Assembly (NCBI RefSeq): GCF_014646515.1
Contig: NZ_BMNK01000005.1
Span: 369,710-433,709 of the forward strand
Direction: 5' to 3'
Origin: Nonomuraea glycinis
GTDB taxonomy: Bacteria; Actinomycetota; Actinomycetes; Streptosporangiales; Streptosporangiaceae
DNA length: 64,000 nt
Shown here: one piece after another, positions 24,748 to 33,807 of the stretch
Position numbering within the stretch: position 1 is the stretch's first letter
Layout: each line of letters begins with the position of its first letter
Notes under the pieces: generated by a model
What the model was told of the DNA's origin: nothing
The model's input: only the letters and a program-made list of their open reading frames with translations
Database searches by the model: none
Program-made: the position numbers and the translations under genes

Positions 24748-25126
24748 CTCGCACCGCCCTAAGGATCGCCAGCTCGGGAGTGCCGCCCGCCTGCGCGAAC
24801 GCCAGGGGTGGCCGGGCCCGTAGCTGACCCGACTCGATCAGATCGCCGATGAGGATCTTGGTCACCGACACCGGCAGATTCAGCGCGGCGGCGACCTCGG
24901 CCACCGCCAGCGGCCGCTCGCAAAGGGCGACGATGGCGCGGTGCTCAGGCTGCATCTTGCGCCGGTCGCGTCCGTTTCCCGGAAGGGCCGCGGAGGTCGT
25001 CGCCACCAGGGTGATCAGCGTCAGGTCGTCCCGCTCGGGAGCGGTCCGCCCGCCGGTGATCGTGTAGGGACGGACAAGGGACTCGCCGGCGTCATCGTCG
25101 TCGAAGCCTTCCGTCCAGTGCTTCAT
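24728..25126 (-). CDS. cvnC: Conservon DUF742 protein (CvnC)
   Basis: 132-aa DUF742 protein: SLVRPYTITGGRT near the N-terminus and a winged-helix-like half (EHRAIVALCERPLAVAEVAAALNLPVSVTKILIGDLIESG), both hallmark segments of CvnC. It overlaps cvnB by 4 nt and cvnD by 20 nt. Expected to act in the cytoplasm as part of the Cvn complex. Confidence 0.92.
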   Translation of the reverse strand: MKHWTEGFDDDDAGESLVRPYTITGGRTAPERDDLTLITLVATTSAALPGNGRDRRKMQPEHRAIVALCERPLAVAEVAAALNLPVSVTKILIGDLIESGQLRARPPLAFAQAGGTPELAILRAVRDGLRKL

Positions 25127-25557
25127 CCGTGTCTCTCCCGGTCATCGGCGTGCGGGCGGCGCACGTCGGTGCCGAGTTTCTGACCGACCCGCTGGATCAG
25201 GGTGTGCATCGCGACGCTCATCAGCTCGGCGTCGACCTCCTGGGAGGCGACCACCGCCAGATGGGTGCCCCGGCCCGCGGCGGTGACGAACAACCACAGC
25301 TCGGCCATCTCGATGATGACCTGGTGGACCGGCCCGCCGCTGAAGAGCTGCCCAACGCCGCGCGCCAGGCTCTGCTGTCCGGTGGCGATCGCGGCCAGGC
25401 GTTCGGCGTCCGCGCGTTCGATGGTCCTGGACCGGCTGACCACCAGGCCGTCGTCGGACAGCACGACGGCGTGCCGGGCGCCCGCGACCTGATCGACCAG
25501 GCCGTCCAGCAGCCAGTCCAAGTCCGTGTCGGTGGCGGTGGTGCGCTGCGTCATCAT
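25123..25557 (-). CDS. cvnB: Conservon roadblock/LC7 protein (CvnB)
   Basis: 144-aa roadblock/LC7 domain protein: DLDWLLDGLVDQVAGARHAVVLSDDGL, then GPVHQVIIEMAELWLFVTAAGRGTHLAV, matching the MglB-like proteins of conservons that regulate the CvnD nucleotide cycle. The ATG at 25557 overlaps the cvnA stop by 4 nt. Confidence 0.92.
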   Translation of the reverse strand: MMTQRTTATDTDLDWLLDGLVDQVAGARHAVVLSDDGLVVSRSRTIERADAERLAAIATGQQSLARGVGQLFSGGPVHQVIIEMAELWLFVTAAGRGTHLAVVASQEVDAELMSVAMHTLIQRVGQKLGTDVRRPHADDRERHG

Positions 25558-27962
25558 CGATCTTCCGTCGTAGGGGAACTGGGCTCGGGATATTCGCTCG
25601 CCTCGGGCTGCGAGCCGTCGTCACCGGTGCGGCGTTTGCGCGACTGTCTCTGGAAGGCGCCGATCGTGGCGCCGGACCGGCGGGGCTGGTCCCAGGTCTC
25701 CCGGTCGGCCTGGTCGGCCCGGACCGCCGGGACCTGGAGCTCCGCCGCCAGGCTGGCCTGGCGTACGCGCTGGGGCAGCGGCCGGCTGCCGGACTCCTGC
25801 TCCGGTGAGCCGGCCCGCGCCGTCACGGACGCCATCGCACGTCCTCGGGAGCGGGCCGGCAACTGACCGTCCTCGTGCGGCGGGGTTTCCTCCCGTGGGC
25901 GGGGCGGTGCGGCGTCGGCGGCCCGGGGGACCTCCATGGGGGCCGTGGCGGGCTCGGGTACCGTGCGCGGGCGGGCCACCACCAGCGATTCGGGAACCAG
26001 CACGATGACCCGGGTGCCGCCGAAGGCCGACGACCGCAGCTCGACCTGGAGGCCCAGGTTCGCGGAGAGCCGGGCGACCACGTCCAGGCCGAGCCGCACG
26101 TCGTCGGCGTGGGCCAGCACGTCGAGGCGCGGCGGTGACTGCAGCAGAGCGTTGGCGGCGGCGTACTGCTCGGGCTCCATGCCCAGGCCGCGGTCCTCGA
26201 TCTCCACGGCGACGCCCCGGCCGACCCGCGCGGCCCGGACCTCGACGGGGGTCAGCGGCTTGGAGAAGGCGGTGGCGTTCTCCATGAGCTCCGCCAGGAC
26301 GTGGACCAGCGGTTGCACCGCGCGCTCCGCGATCCAGGACTCGGTCTCGACGTCGATCGAGATCCGGCGGTAGTCCTGGACCTCGCCTTGCGCGGCGCGC
26401 AGCACATCGAGCAGCCGCACCGGCTTGCGCCAGCGGCGCTGCGGCTGCCCGCCGCCGAGGATCACCAGGTTCTCCTCGTAGCGGCGCAGCCGGGAGGCGA
26501 GGTGGTCCAGGTCGAACAGGCCCTCCAGCACCTCCGGGTCCTCGTGCTTGCGCTCCAGCTCGTCCAGTTTCTTCAGCTGCAGGCCGATGAGGATCTGGGT
26601 GCGCCGGGCGATGCGCTGCAGCATCCGCTGGAATCCCCGGTGCTGTTCGGCCTGCCGCACGGCGGTGTGGACGGCGCTGCGGCTGGCCAGGTTGAGCGCC
26701 TGCCCGAGCTCGCCGAGCTCGTCCGGGGTCGGTTCGAGTCTGCGCACTTCCGCGTCCACGTCGACGTCCTCGCCGCGCTCCAGCCGGGCGACCACATCGG
26801 GCAGCCGCTCCTGCAGCTCCTGGGCGTCCTGGCGCAGGGCCAGGATGCGCCGGCGGAGAACGGCGGTGAGCCGCCAGCTCGTGAAGAACACCAGGCCCAG
26901 GGCGAGCAGGCCCACCGTGGAGATGCTGACGAAGATCTTGAAGATCATGTCGGCGTGACCGTAGCCGGCCCTGCCGACATTCTCCGATCGCAGGCTCAGG
27001 AGCTGCCGCAGTTGCACGGTGACCGCGTCCACCGCTGAGCGCCACTGTGCGCTGTCGTCGCGCAGTGTCACCCGATCACCCTCGGCGCCGCTCCCGGCGG
27101 TGATCAGCCGCCCTTCCAGGGCGGCCATGGTCTCCCACGCCTTGCCGGTCGTCATCTTCGCGTACGGGAGCTCGTTGCCCGTGAGAGCGGGAAGCACCCG
27201 GGACCGCAGGAGGTGCTTCCTGGCGCCGATGGCGTCGGTGACGAGGCCGTACTCGCTCCTCGTCAGGGCGCCCCTCGCCCAGCCGCCGGACAGCAGGGCG
27301 TCCTCGCGGCCGAGTGCGTAGACGACCCAGAAGAGGTCGGTCAGCGTCTGCGCCTTACTGCTCACCTGGCCCTCGTCGGTGTTGCCGAGGGCGGTCAGCA
27401 CGTTGAGGGCCGACTCCAGGACGCCGCTGTAGTAGTCGAACGCGCGCTGCGAGGTGGCCCGGCCGGCGTCCACCGCCCGGCGCTGCTGATCGAGGAGGCC
27501 GAGGCCGCGGTCGGTGCGGATGATGGCGTCGGTGAGGCCCTCCTGCGCGTCGGCGTCGTCCAGGGCCGCCAGCGGACGGAACGTCCGCACGGCCCGGTCG
27601 GTCACCGCACGCTGCTCGGCGAGCTGGTCGCGGGCGGGGCTCCCCGGGCCGGCCAGCACCTGGGCGGTGAGCCGTCGCTCCTGGTCGAGGCTGAGGAACA
27701 GGTCGGCCGCGGGCCTGCCGACGCCGGTGGTGGCCAGCTCCATCTGGGTCTTCTCGGCCTGCCACTGGGTGGCCAGCTGGTGCATGCCCGAGGCCAGGAG
27801 CGGGGCGAAGGTCAAGCTGGGGACGAAGACGACGATGAGCAGCACGGTGCGCAACGACAGGCGGCGGGCACCGGTCAGTCGCCGCGGCCCGTCACCGGCC
27901 GACCCGGTCCGGTCACCTATGGTGTCCGTCCGTGGTCGCCCGGCCCTGCCTGATTCAGCCAC
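25554..27962 (-). CDS. cvnA: Conservon sensor histidine kinase-like protein (CvnA)
   Basis: About 802 aa. First membrane helix RTVLLIVVFVPSLTFAPLLAS, then an extracellular nitrate/nitrite-sensing-like helical domain, second helix FVSISTVGLLALGLVFFTSW, HAMP-type region, a kinase dimerisation segment (LDHLASRLRRYEENL), and an HATPase domain with HVLAELMENATAFS, EDRGLGM and an atypical G2 region, then a long Pro/Arg-rich disordered tail. Start: the GTG at 27962 has GAGGGAG upstream and removes an untypical extension; ATG codons at 28016 and 28085 are possible alternatives. Extending to 28226 would overlap the GntR gene. First gene of the conservon. Confidence 0.88.
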   Translation of the reverse strand: MAESGRAGRPRTDTIGDRTGSAGDGPRRLTGARRLSLRTVLLIVVFVPSLTFAPLLASGMHQLATQWQAEKTQMELATTGVGRPAADLFLSLDQERRLTAQVLAGPGSPARDQLAEQRAVTDRAVRTFRPLAALDDADAQEGLTDAIIRTDRGLGLLDQQRRAVDAGRATSQRAFDYYSGVLESALNVLTALGNTDEGQVSSKAQTLTDLFWVVYALGREDALLSGGWARGALTRSEYGLVTDAIGARKHLLRSRVLPALTGNELPYAKMTTGKAWETMAALEGRLITAGSGAEGDRVTLRDDSAQWRSAVDAVTVQLRQLLSLRSENVGRAGYGHADMIFKIFVSISTVGLLALGLVFFTSWRLTAVLRRRILALRQDAQELQERLPDVVARLERGEDVDVDAEVRRLEPTPDELGELGQALNLASRSAVHTAVRQAEQHRGFQRMLQRIARRTQILIGLQLKKLDELERKHEDPEVLEGLFDLDHLASRLRRYEENLVILGGGQPQRRWRKPVRLLDVLRAAQGEVQDYRRISIDVETESWIAERAVQPLVHVLAELMENATAFSKPLTPVEVRAARVGRGVAVEIEDRGLGMEPEQYAAANALLQSPPRLDVLAHADDVRLGLDVVARLSANLGLQVELRSSAFGGTRVIVLVPESLVVARPRTVPEPATAPMEVPRAADAAPPRPREETPPHEDGQLPARSRGRAMASVTARAGSPEQESGSRPLPQRVRQASLAAELQVPAVRADQADRETWDQPRRSGATIGAFQRQSRKRRTGDDGSQPEASEYPEPSSPTTEDR

Positions 27963-28137
27963 GTACGGGACACTCCCTCGCCGATCGGAAACTCCATGGA
28001 CGAAAATCACCATGTAGGCGATCAGTGCCTGATGGTAGCGATACGGCAGGTTGAGCCGGAAGGCCCGGCTTACCGCTTCACGCATGATCGCGTTACTGGA
28101 GTGATCAGTCACCCTTCGGGAGCAATTGTCCGCTACG

Positions 28138-28818
28138 TCAAGCGGTGTCGGGGGCCTTCGCCCGCGCGATGCGCGCCTTGACGTCGCGGAAGTGCAGCCG
28201 CATCGCCTCCCGGGCGGCCTCGGCATCCCGGGCGCGAAGAGCCGCCACGATCCGGCGGTGGTTGACGACGATCTCCGCCGTCCGCTCCTCCGGTGGGCCG
28301 AGTGTCGGCTCGACCTCGTGGTAGATGTCCCAGAACAGGCCGATCAGCTGCAGCACCAGCTCGTTGCCGCACGACTCGTACAGCAGTGCGTGGAACGCCC
28401 GATCGGCGCCATGGTCCCGATCCATGCCATTGACCAGGGCTTCCAACGCGGCCAGCCGGGTGACGCTGGTGCTCTGGGCCACCTGGGCGATCAGCCCGGT
28501 CTCGAGCAGCTCGCGGACCTCGACCAGATCGCGCAGCGCGCGGATCCCGCCGCCCGGCCCCGAGCGCACCTGGAAGGCGAGCGACGGCGTCAGCACGTCG
28601 AGCGACGCGTGTCCGACGAACGTCCCATGACCGTGCCGGATCTCGACGATCCCTAACGCCCGCAGAGCACGTACGGCCTCACGGACGCTGTTGCGGCTCG
28701 CCCCGAGCAGCTCCATCAGCTGCACTTCGGTGGGTATCGGTGACCCGGGGGCCAGTCCGCGCTCGTGGATCAGAGCGACGATGCGCTCCTGAAGCGACGC
28801 GCCGTCACGCGTAGGCAT
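28138..28818 (-). CDS. FadR/GntR-family transcriptional regulator
   Basis: 226-aa regulator: N-terminal winged helix (LQERIVALIHERGLAPGSPIPTEVQLMELLGASRNSVREAVRAL) and a C-terminal FCD all-helical ligand domain with the metal-binding His residues spread through RAFHALLYESCGN and NHRRIVAAL. The ATG at 28818 is preceded by TGGAGGCAG. It is transcribed in the same direction as the sialidase upstream and the conservon downstream, with a terminator separating it from the sialidase, so its target is uncertain. Confidence 0.87.
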   Translation of the reverse strand: MPTRDGASLQERIVALIHERGLAPGSPIPTEVQLMELLGASRNSVREAVRALRALGIVEIRHGHGTFVGHASLDVLTPSLAFQVRSGPGGGIRALRDLVEVRELLETGLIAQVAQSTSVTRLAALEALVNGMDRDHGADRAFHALLYESCGNELVLQLIGLFWDIYHEVEPTLGPPEERTAEIVVNHRRIVAALRARDAEAAREAMRLHFRDVKARIARAKAPDTA

Positions 28819-28979
28819 ACTGCCTCCAGGCTCGTCGAAGACCGTGTGTCGAACATCCCACCTCTCGGTCCCGGAAGGCCAGGCGGTGCCGGAGATTTTA
28901 CGCCCATGACACGGACGGGCCACCGCGCGAACGCGGTGTGTTGGCCGCTCGTTCAGGACATGGGATGTCCGGGCGCGGC

Positions 28980-29012
28980 GATGGCGCCCGCGGGAGCCCC
29001 GCGAGCGCCATC
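28980..29012 (-). terminator. Strong hairpin terminator after sialidase gene
   Basis: GATGGCGC/GCGCCATC (8 bp) continues, after one mismatch, into CGCGGG/CCCGCG (6 bp) with a 3-nt loop. It lies 21 nt beyond the sialidase stop codon (29033). Confidence 0.75.
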
Positions 29013-29032
29013 GTCCAGCGGTCGGCCTCCTC

Positions 29033-30955
29033 TCAGCCGACGCGATCGAACGGCAGCCGCAGCCCGAGCCGCCCGCCGATCGGGAGGTTCCGCTGCCGGA
29101 TCAGGTCCAGCTCGGTCGCGGTGAGGGCGCGCCCGTAGACGCGCACCTCGTCCAGCGTCCCCCGGAAGCGGTCCGCGCCGTCCAGCCGCTGCCCGACGTG
29201 GATTCCCTCGAGCCCGAACTCCTTGCCGAGGGTCAGCGAACCGGCCGGCACCGCCGCCGAGGAGACCTGGACGCCGTCCACCAGGAGCCGGAGCTCGCCG
29301 CGTACCCGCTGGAGCGCCACGAAGTGCCACTGCCCGTCGTTGTACGCGCTCGGCGACTGTACGGACACGTCGAACCGGTCGACGGCCAGGACCGCCCGGA
29401 TGCGGTTGCTCGCCGGTTCGGCCCGCAGCCACAGCCCCGGCGGGTTGGTGCCCCGGTCCACCCGGTGGAACCAGAGGATCGAGTGCGCGCCGGTTTTGTC
29501 CGAGTAGCGGATCCAGGAGGTCAGCGTGAAGTCCCCCGCGCCGAGGTCGATGGAGTCGTCGAACGCCACCTCCGCCCGGTCGTCCACCCGGTCCAGCGCC
29601 AGCCCGTTGCCGAAGCGCCCGTCGGTGGTCTGCGCGCCGCCGCGGACATACGCCTTGTTACGGTACGGCGACGCGTCCGGCGTCGTCGGTCCGGGCACCG
29701 GAGGCCCGGGGATGTTCGGCGGGGCGCCGTTCGGCGTCTCCAGGTACGCCTCGTTGAACCGCGCGAACCGGATCTGCTCGTACGGCGAGACGGTGCCGGC
29801 CTCGTACATCAGGGCCGCCTCGTCGCCGTCCAGACGCACCATGTCCGAGTACGCCGACGGCCCCCAGAAGAAGACCTTGCCCTCGTCCCACGTCTCGAAG
29901 CGGCCGCCCTCGTCGTAGGACGACCGGATGCCCATCGCCTCCCGGGCGCCCGGGTGCACCGGCGCGGAGAACAGGATGCGCCCCTCGCCGAACCGCAGCA
30001 GCGACCCCTGGATGTCGGTCGTCGCCAGGGCGGGCATGGTGCGGAACGGCGCGTCCCACGTCTCGCCGCCGTCGCCGCTGGTCGCGTACGCCCGGTTGCC
30101 CTCATCGGTGCCGCGCTCGCGGGCCGAGGCGTAGATCCGCCCGTCGGTGAGCTCGACGACGGTGACCTCCTGGGCGATCACCGTGCCGTCGTCGCGGACC
30201 GTCTCGGCGCCGATGTGCCAGGTCGCCCCGCCGTCGTCGCTGTAGAGCAGGTGGGTGCCGTAGGCGTGCTTCCCGACCCGGTCCCAGCTCTCGAAACTCG
30301 CCCCGACGACCAGCCGGCCGGCGTGCGGGCCGCGCTTGAGCTGGATGCCGTGCATCGGGCCGGTGGCGTACCAGAAGTTCCACTCCGGGCGCTTGCCCTC
30401 GGTCATCTCTCTGGCGGCCGACCAGGTCGCCCCGTGGTCGTCGCTGACCTGCACCCACGGATCGCGGTCACAACCGTTCGGGCACGGCTCGGCGCCGTTG
30501 TGGGTGCTCACCAGCACGACCCGGCCGGTGCGCTCGTCGACGATCGGCACCGGGTTGCCGTGGGTCGTGCCGTTCCCCTCGGAGACCACCTGCAGCGGTC
30601 CCCAGGTCCGCCCGCCGTCGGCGGAGCGGCGCAGCACGAGGTCGATGTCCTCGTCGTCGCCGCAGTCCTTGACCCGCCCCTCGGCGAAGGCCAGGAGCAT
30701 GCCGTTCGTGGCCCGCACCACGGCGGGGATCCGGAAGCAGCCGTATCCGGAGTCGCCCTGTTTGTAGAGCACCTGCTCGTCCACGAACGGCGCGCTCTCG
30801 CCGGTTTCAAGGGTTCGAGCCGGGTTCGTCGGTGCCGCGGCCGCCGGCGCGCTCAACGCGCTGACGAGTAAGGCCGCGAGCGCCAGGACGGTGCCCGCGC
30901 GGTGGCGGCGTGCGGAGCGTCCGGTACGGCGCTCCGGGGGGTGACCATCGTGCAT
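29033..30955 (-). CDS. Secreted sialidase (GH33) with LamG-type C-terminal domain
   Basis: 640-aa exo-sialidase. A Sec signal peptide ends near ALSAPAAAA (residue 41). The FRIP motif (residues 74-77) carries the first arginine of the triad, followed by Asp boxes SADGGRTW, SDDHGATW, SDDGGATW and SGDGGETW over six-bladed propeller repeats. Residues about 450-630 are a concanavalin-like/LamG domain (FTLTSWIRYSDKTGAHSILWF, DGQWHFVALQRV, LDEVRVYGRALT) for carbohydrate or surface binding. GGAAGGACGAGG precedes the ATG. The promoter contains an 18-bp palindrome. It lies divergent to a polysaccharide lyase 8, together suggesting attack on host-type glycans or glycosaminoglycans. Confidence 0.92.
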   Translation of the reverse strand: MHDGHPPERRTGRSARRHRAGTVLALAALLVSALSAPAAAAPTNPARTLETGESAPFVDEQVLYKQGDSGYGCFRIPAVVRATNGMLLAFAEGRVKDCGDDEDIDLVLRRSADGGRTWGPLQVVSEGNGTTHGNPVPIVDERTGRVVLVSTHNGAEPCPNGCDRDPWVQVSDDHGATWSAAREMTEGKRPEWNFWYATGPMHGIQLKRGPHAGRLVVGASFESWDRVGKHAYGTHLLYSDDGGATWHIGAETVRDDGTVIAQEVTVVELTDGRIYASARERGTDEGNRAYATSGDGGETWDAPFRTMPALATTDIQGSLLRFGEGRILFSAPVHPGAREAMGIRSSYDEGGRFETWDEGKVFFWGPSAYSDMVRLDGDEAALMYEAGTVSPYEQIRFARFNEAYLETPNGAPPNIPGPPVPGPTTPDASPYRNKAYVRGGAQTTDGRFGNGLALDRVDDRAEVAFDDSIDLGAGDFTLTSWIRYSDKTGAHSILWFHRVDRGTNPPGLWLRAEPASNRIRAVLAVDRFDVSVQSPSAYNDGQWHFVALQRVRGELRLLVDGVQVSSAAVPAGSLTLGKEFGLEGIHVGQRLDGADRFRGTLDEVRVYGRALTATELDLIRQRNLPIGGRLGLRLPFDRVG

Positions 30956-30999
30956 GTCCTCGTCCTTCCTGACAGCAGAAAGTTACGAGAGGACATCCT

Positions 31000-31017
31000 A
31001 CGTCCAACGTTGGACGT
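31000..31017. promoter_or_regulatory. 18-bp perfect palindrome (operator) before sialidase
   Basis: ACGTCCAACGTTGGACGT is a perfect dyad with a central CG, the form of many LacI-family and some GntR-family operators. It overlaps a TAGGAT -10-like box (minus strand, 31000-30995) of the sialidase gene and lies in the 279-bp region shared with the divergent lyase. The cognate regulator is not adjacent unless it is the GntR at 28138. Confidence 0.65.
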
Positions 31018-31234
31018 TACATAGAGATGAACGGAGAATGGTCGTTCGGGGGAGTGGGACGCGCACCCTTCGCTCACGGATGATGAGGGGCTATCGGCCT
31101 CGCGGCGGGGTAGCGCTCAGTTTCCTGGCGACCGGCGCGAGCCGGTTCACTGGTGCAGCGTTAAAGGAGTTCTCCCTGGTTGTTCGACATATGATCTTTT
31201 ATCTGATATCTGCCTGATTGTCGGAAAGGCCGCA

Positions 31235-33553
31235 ATGACCCATCCCCTCAGCCGGCGGTCCGCACTGCTGGGCGCCGCGGCCGTGACCGGCCTCGCCCTG
31301 CGGGGCAGCCCGGCCGAGGCGATCGGTGCCGAGGCGATCGGTGCCGAGGCGATCGGTGCCGCCGCGTTCGACGACGCGCGTGAGCGGTGGGTCAGCCTGC
31401 TGGTCGGCGGGTCGTACAACCCCGCCTACGCCGACAAGACGCGGGCGGTCGAGGGCTCGGCCAACGCGGTGCTGCGCAAGATGAAGCCCGTCCCCGGCCG
31501 CCCGAGCCTGTGGCCCGACCTGCCGCTGGGGGACCCCCGGACGGGCAACTTCAACCGTGCCTACAACCGCATGCGCACCCTGGCGCTGGGCTGGGCCACG
31601 CCGGGCACCGCCCTGCACCGGGACAGGCAGGTCGCCGAGAGCGCGGTCAGGGCGCTGGACTTCCTGCACGAGCACGCCTACCACGAAGGGCTCGATCGGC
31701 GGGGCAGCAACTGGTACTGGTGGGAGATCGGCGTCCCCCGCGCGCTGACCGACACCTGCGCCCTGCTGTACGACGGCCTGCCCAAGGACCGCCTCCACCG
31801 CTGGCTGCGGCCGTTACGCCGCTGGTGCCCCGACCCGGAGCGCCGCGTCAGCCACCCCGGCGTCGTCGAGACCGGCGCCAACCGCGCGGGCAAGGCCATG
31901 GCGGTGGCGATGCGCGGACTGCTCACCCACGACGCACGCCTGGTCAGGAGGGCCGGGGACGCGGTCTCCGACCTGCTGCGGACGACCCGGGGTCCAGGCG
32001 ACGGCTTCTACCGTGACGGGTCGTTCATCCAGCACGACGTCTACCCCTACACCGGCAGCTACGGCGTGGACTACCTGGAGAGCGTGGCCAAGCTGATCGC
32101 CATGCTCACGCGGTCACCGTGGGAGATCACCCGGACGGGGAACGTCTACGACATCGTGGACCGCTCGTTCATGCCGTTCATCGTCGACGGGCTCATGATG
32201 GACTGCGTGCGCGGCCGGCAGATCTCGGTGCAGGGCCACCGTGACTACCACTCGGGGCAGAAGGCGGTCGAGGCCATCCTCACGCTGCTGGAGTCCGCGC
32301 CCGAGCGCTATGCCCGGCGCTGGCGACCGCAGGTGAAGGGCTGGCTCACCCGCAACCAGGCCGTCCCCTACGACACGCTCGCCCCGCTGGCGAGCATCGC
32401 CCGGGCCAAGGTCCTGCTGGAGGACCCGTCGGTGCCGGTCGGCCCGCCCACGACGGGCACGTACGTCTTCGCCGACATGGACCGGGTCGTGCACCGCCGT
32501 CCCACCTGGGCCTACGCGATCGCGATGAGCTCGGAGCGCATCGGCGCGGCCGAGGCCATGAACCGGGAGAACCTGCACGGCTGGTACACCGGCGACGGCA
32601 TGACCTACCTCTACACCGGCGACCTCACCCACTGGAACGACGACCTGTGGCCCACGATCGACCCGTACCGGCTGCCGGGCACGACGGTCGACACCCGCCG
32701 ACGCGCCGATCTTCGCCACGGCAAACGTCGCCTGCCGCCCACCCCGTGGGCGGGCGGCGTCGCACTGGACCGCGAGTACGGCGTGGCGGCCATGAAGCTG
32801 ATCGCCGACGGCTCCTCGCTGCGGGCCAAGAAGGCGTGGTTCCTCCTCGACGACGCGGTGATCGCCCTCGGCACCGGCATCCGCGCCTCCGACGGCCGCC
32901 GCGTCGAGACCATCGTGGAGAACCGCAACACCCACGACAGCCATCCGCCGCTGGCCTGGGGCGACGGCTGGGTCCACCTGCCCGGCGTGGCCGGCTACGC
33001 GCTGCTCGACGGCGCCGCCGCGAAGGTGACCCGCAGGAAGCGCACCGGCCGCTGGCGGGACATCGACAAGGGCGCCACCACCGGAGGCGACGACACCCCC
33101 GTCACCAGGCTCTACACGACGATCCTCATCGACCACGGCGTCGATCCGCGTCAGGCGCGCTACGCCTACGCCGTGCTGCCCGGCGCCTCCATCGCGCAGA
33201 CCGTGGCTTACCGGGGGAGGGTCGAGATCCTCGCCAACTCCGGAGCCGTGCAGGCCATCGCCCGCGACGACCTGCTCGCCGCCGTCTTCTGGCGCGCCGG
33301 AACCGTCGAGACCGCGCACGGGCCGCTCGCCGCCGACGGCCCGTGCACGCTCCTGCTCCGCCGCGACCACGAGCGGGTACGGCTCGCGGTCGCCGACCCG
33401 TCCAGGGCCGCCGACGAGGTGAAGATCACGCTGCCCTGGCGGGTGAGATCGGTCAAGGACAACGACCGCAGCGTGCGCAAGGCCAAGAGCGCGATCAAGG
33501 TGGAGGTCGGCGGCAGCCGCGGCCACGCCCACACCGCGATCGTGCACGTCTGA
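31235..33553 (+). CDS. Polysaccharide lyase family 8 (hyaluronate-lyase-like), Tat-exported
   Basis: 772 aa. N-terminal twin-arginine signal (SRRSALLGAAAVTGLAL) followed by a three-fold AEAIG repeat. The alpha/alpha toroid shows NWYWWEIG (159-166), the invariant N216 in TGANR, H267 in FIQHDVYPYTGSYG and Y276, the catalytic Asn-His-Tyr set of PL8. The beta-sandwich C-terminal half follows (NTHDSHPPLAWGDGW and the conserved region after it). Substrate could be hyaluronan, chondroitin or xanthan, since the family covers all three. GGAAAGG lies upstream of the ATG. Divergent from the sialidase. Confidence 0.9.
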   Translation: MTHPLSRRSALLGAAAVTGLALRGSPAEAIGAEAIGAEAIGAAAFDDARERWVSLLVGGSYNPAYADKTRAVEGSANAVLRKMKPVPGRPSLWPDLPLGDPRTGNFNRAYNRMRTLALGWATPGTALHRDRQVAESAVRALDFLHEHAYHEGLDRRGSNWYWWEIGVPRALTDTCALLYDGLPKDRLHRWLRPLRRWCPDPERRVSHPGVVETGANRAGKAMAVAMRGLLTHDARLVRRAGDAVSDLLRTTRGPGDGFYRDGSFIQHDVYPYTGSYGVDYLESVAKLIAMLTRSPWEITRTGNVYDIVDRSFMPFIVDGLMMDCVRGRQISVQGHRDYHSGQKAVEAILTLLESAPERYARRWRPQVKGWLTRNQAVPYDTLAPLASIARAKVLLEDPSVPVGPPTTGTYVFADMDRVVHRRPTWAYAIAMSSERIGAAEAMNRENLHGWYTGDGMTYLYTGDLTHWNDDLWPTIDPYRLPGTTVDTRRRADLRHGKRRLPPTPWAGGVALDREYGVAAMKLIADGSSLRAKKAWFLLDDAVIALGTGIRASDGRRVETIVENRNTHDSHPPLAWGDGWVHLPGVAGYALLDGAAAKVTRRKRTGRWRDIDKGATTGGDDTPVTRLYTTILIDHGVDPRQARYAYAVLPGASIAQTVAYRGRVEILANSGAVQAIARDDLLAAVFWRAGTVETAHGPLAADGPCTLLLRRDHERVRLAVADPSRAADEVKITLPWRVRSVKDNDRSVRKAKSAIKVEVGGSRGHAHTAIVHV
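31313..31357 (+). repeat. Three 15-bp repeats after the Tat signal
   Basis: Three identical copies of GCCGAGGCGATCGGT encode AEAIG x3 at the probable signal peptidase site, multiplying an A-x-A cleavage motif. Confidence 0.85.
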
Positions 33554-33597
33554 CCACCGCCGGGCGGACGCCGGCGTCGCGGATGCGCTGATCCACC

Positions 33598-33807
33598 GCT
33601 CGGCGAGAACACTCAGCGTCGTACGTACGCCGTCCTCGTCCGGCCTGATCTACCTCTACGCTCAGCGTCGTACGTACGCCGTCCTCGTCCGGCCTGATCT
33701 ACCTCTACGCTCAGCGTCGCTCGTACGTCGTCCTCGTTGGCGCTGGTCTACCTCTCGGCCAGAACGCGCAGCGTCGTACGTACGTCGTCCTCGTCGTTGA
33801 AGTAGTG
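33598..33807. repeat. 49-bp tandem duplications of the aminotransferase 3' end
   Basis: Two identical 49-bp copies (33612-33660, 33661-33709), a diverged one (33710-33758) and a fourth within the coding end of the PLP-enzyme gene (about 33759-33807). On the minus strand every copy contains the sequence for a DED-x-VRTTL segment. No unique spacers, so not CRISPR. It looks like slippage or unequal exchange duplicating the gene's C-terminal codons downstream of its stop. Confidence 0.8.

Noticed and set aside
27963..28226. CvnA extended to 28226
   Set aside because: It would overlap the GntR coding end; the extension is not like CvnA N-termini.
33598..33807. CRISPR-like array
   Set aside because: The 49-bp copies are contiguous without unique spacers and include coding sequence of the neighbouring gene.
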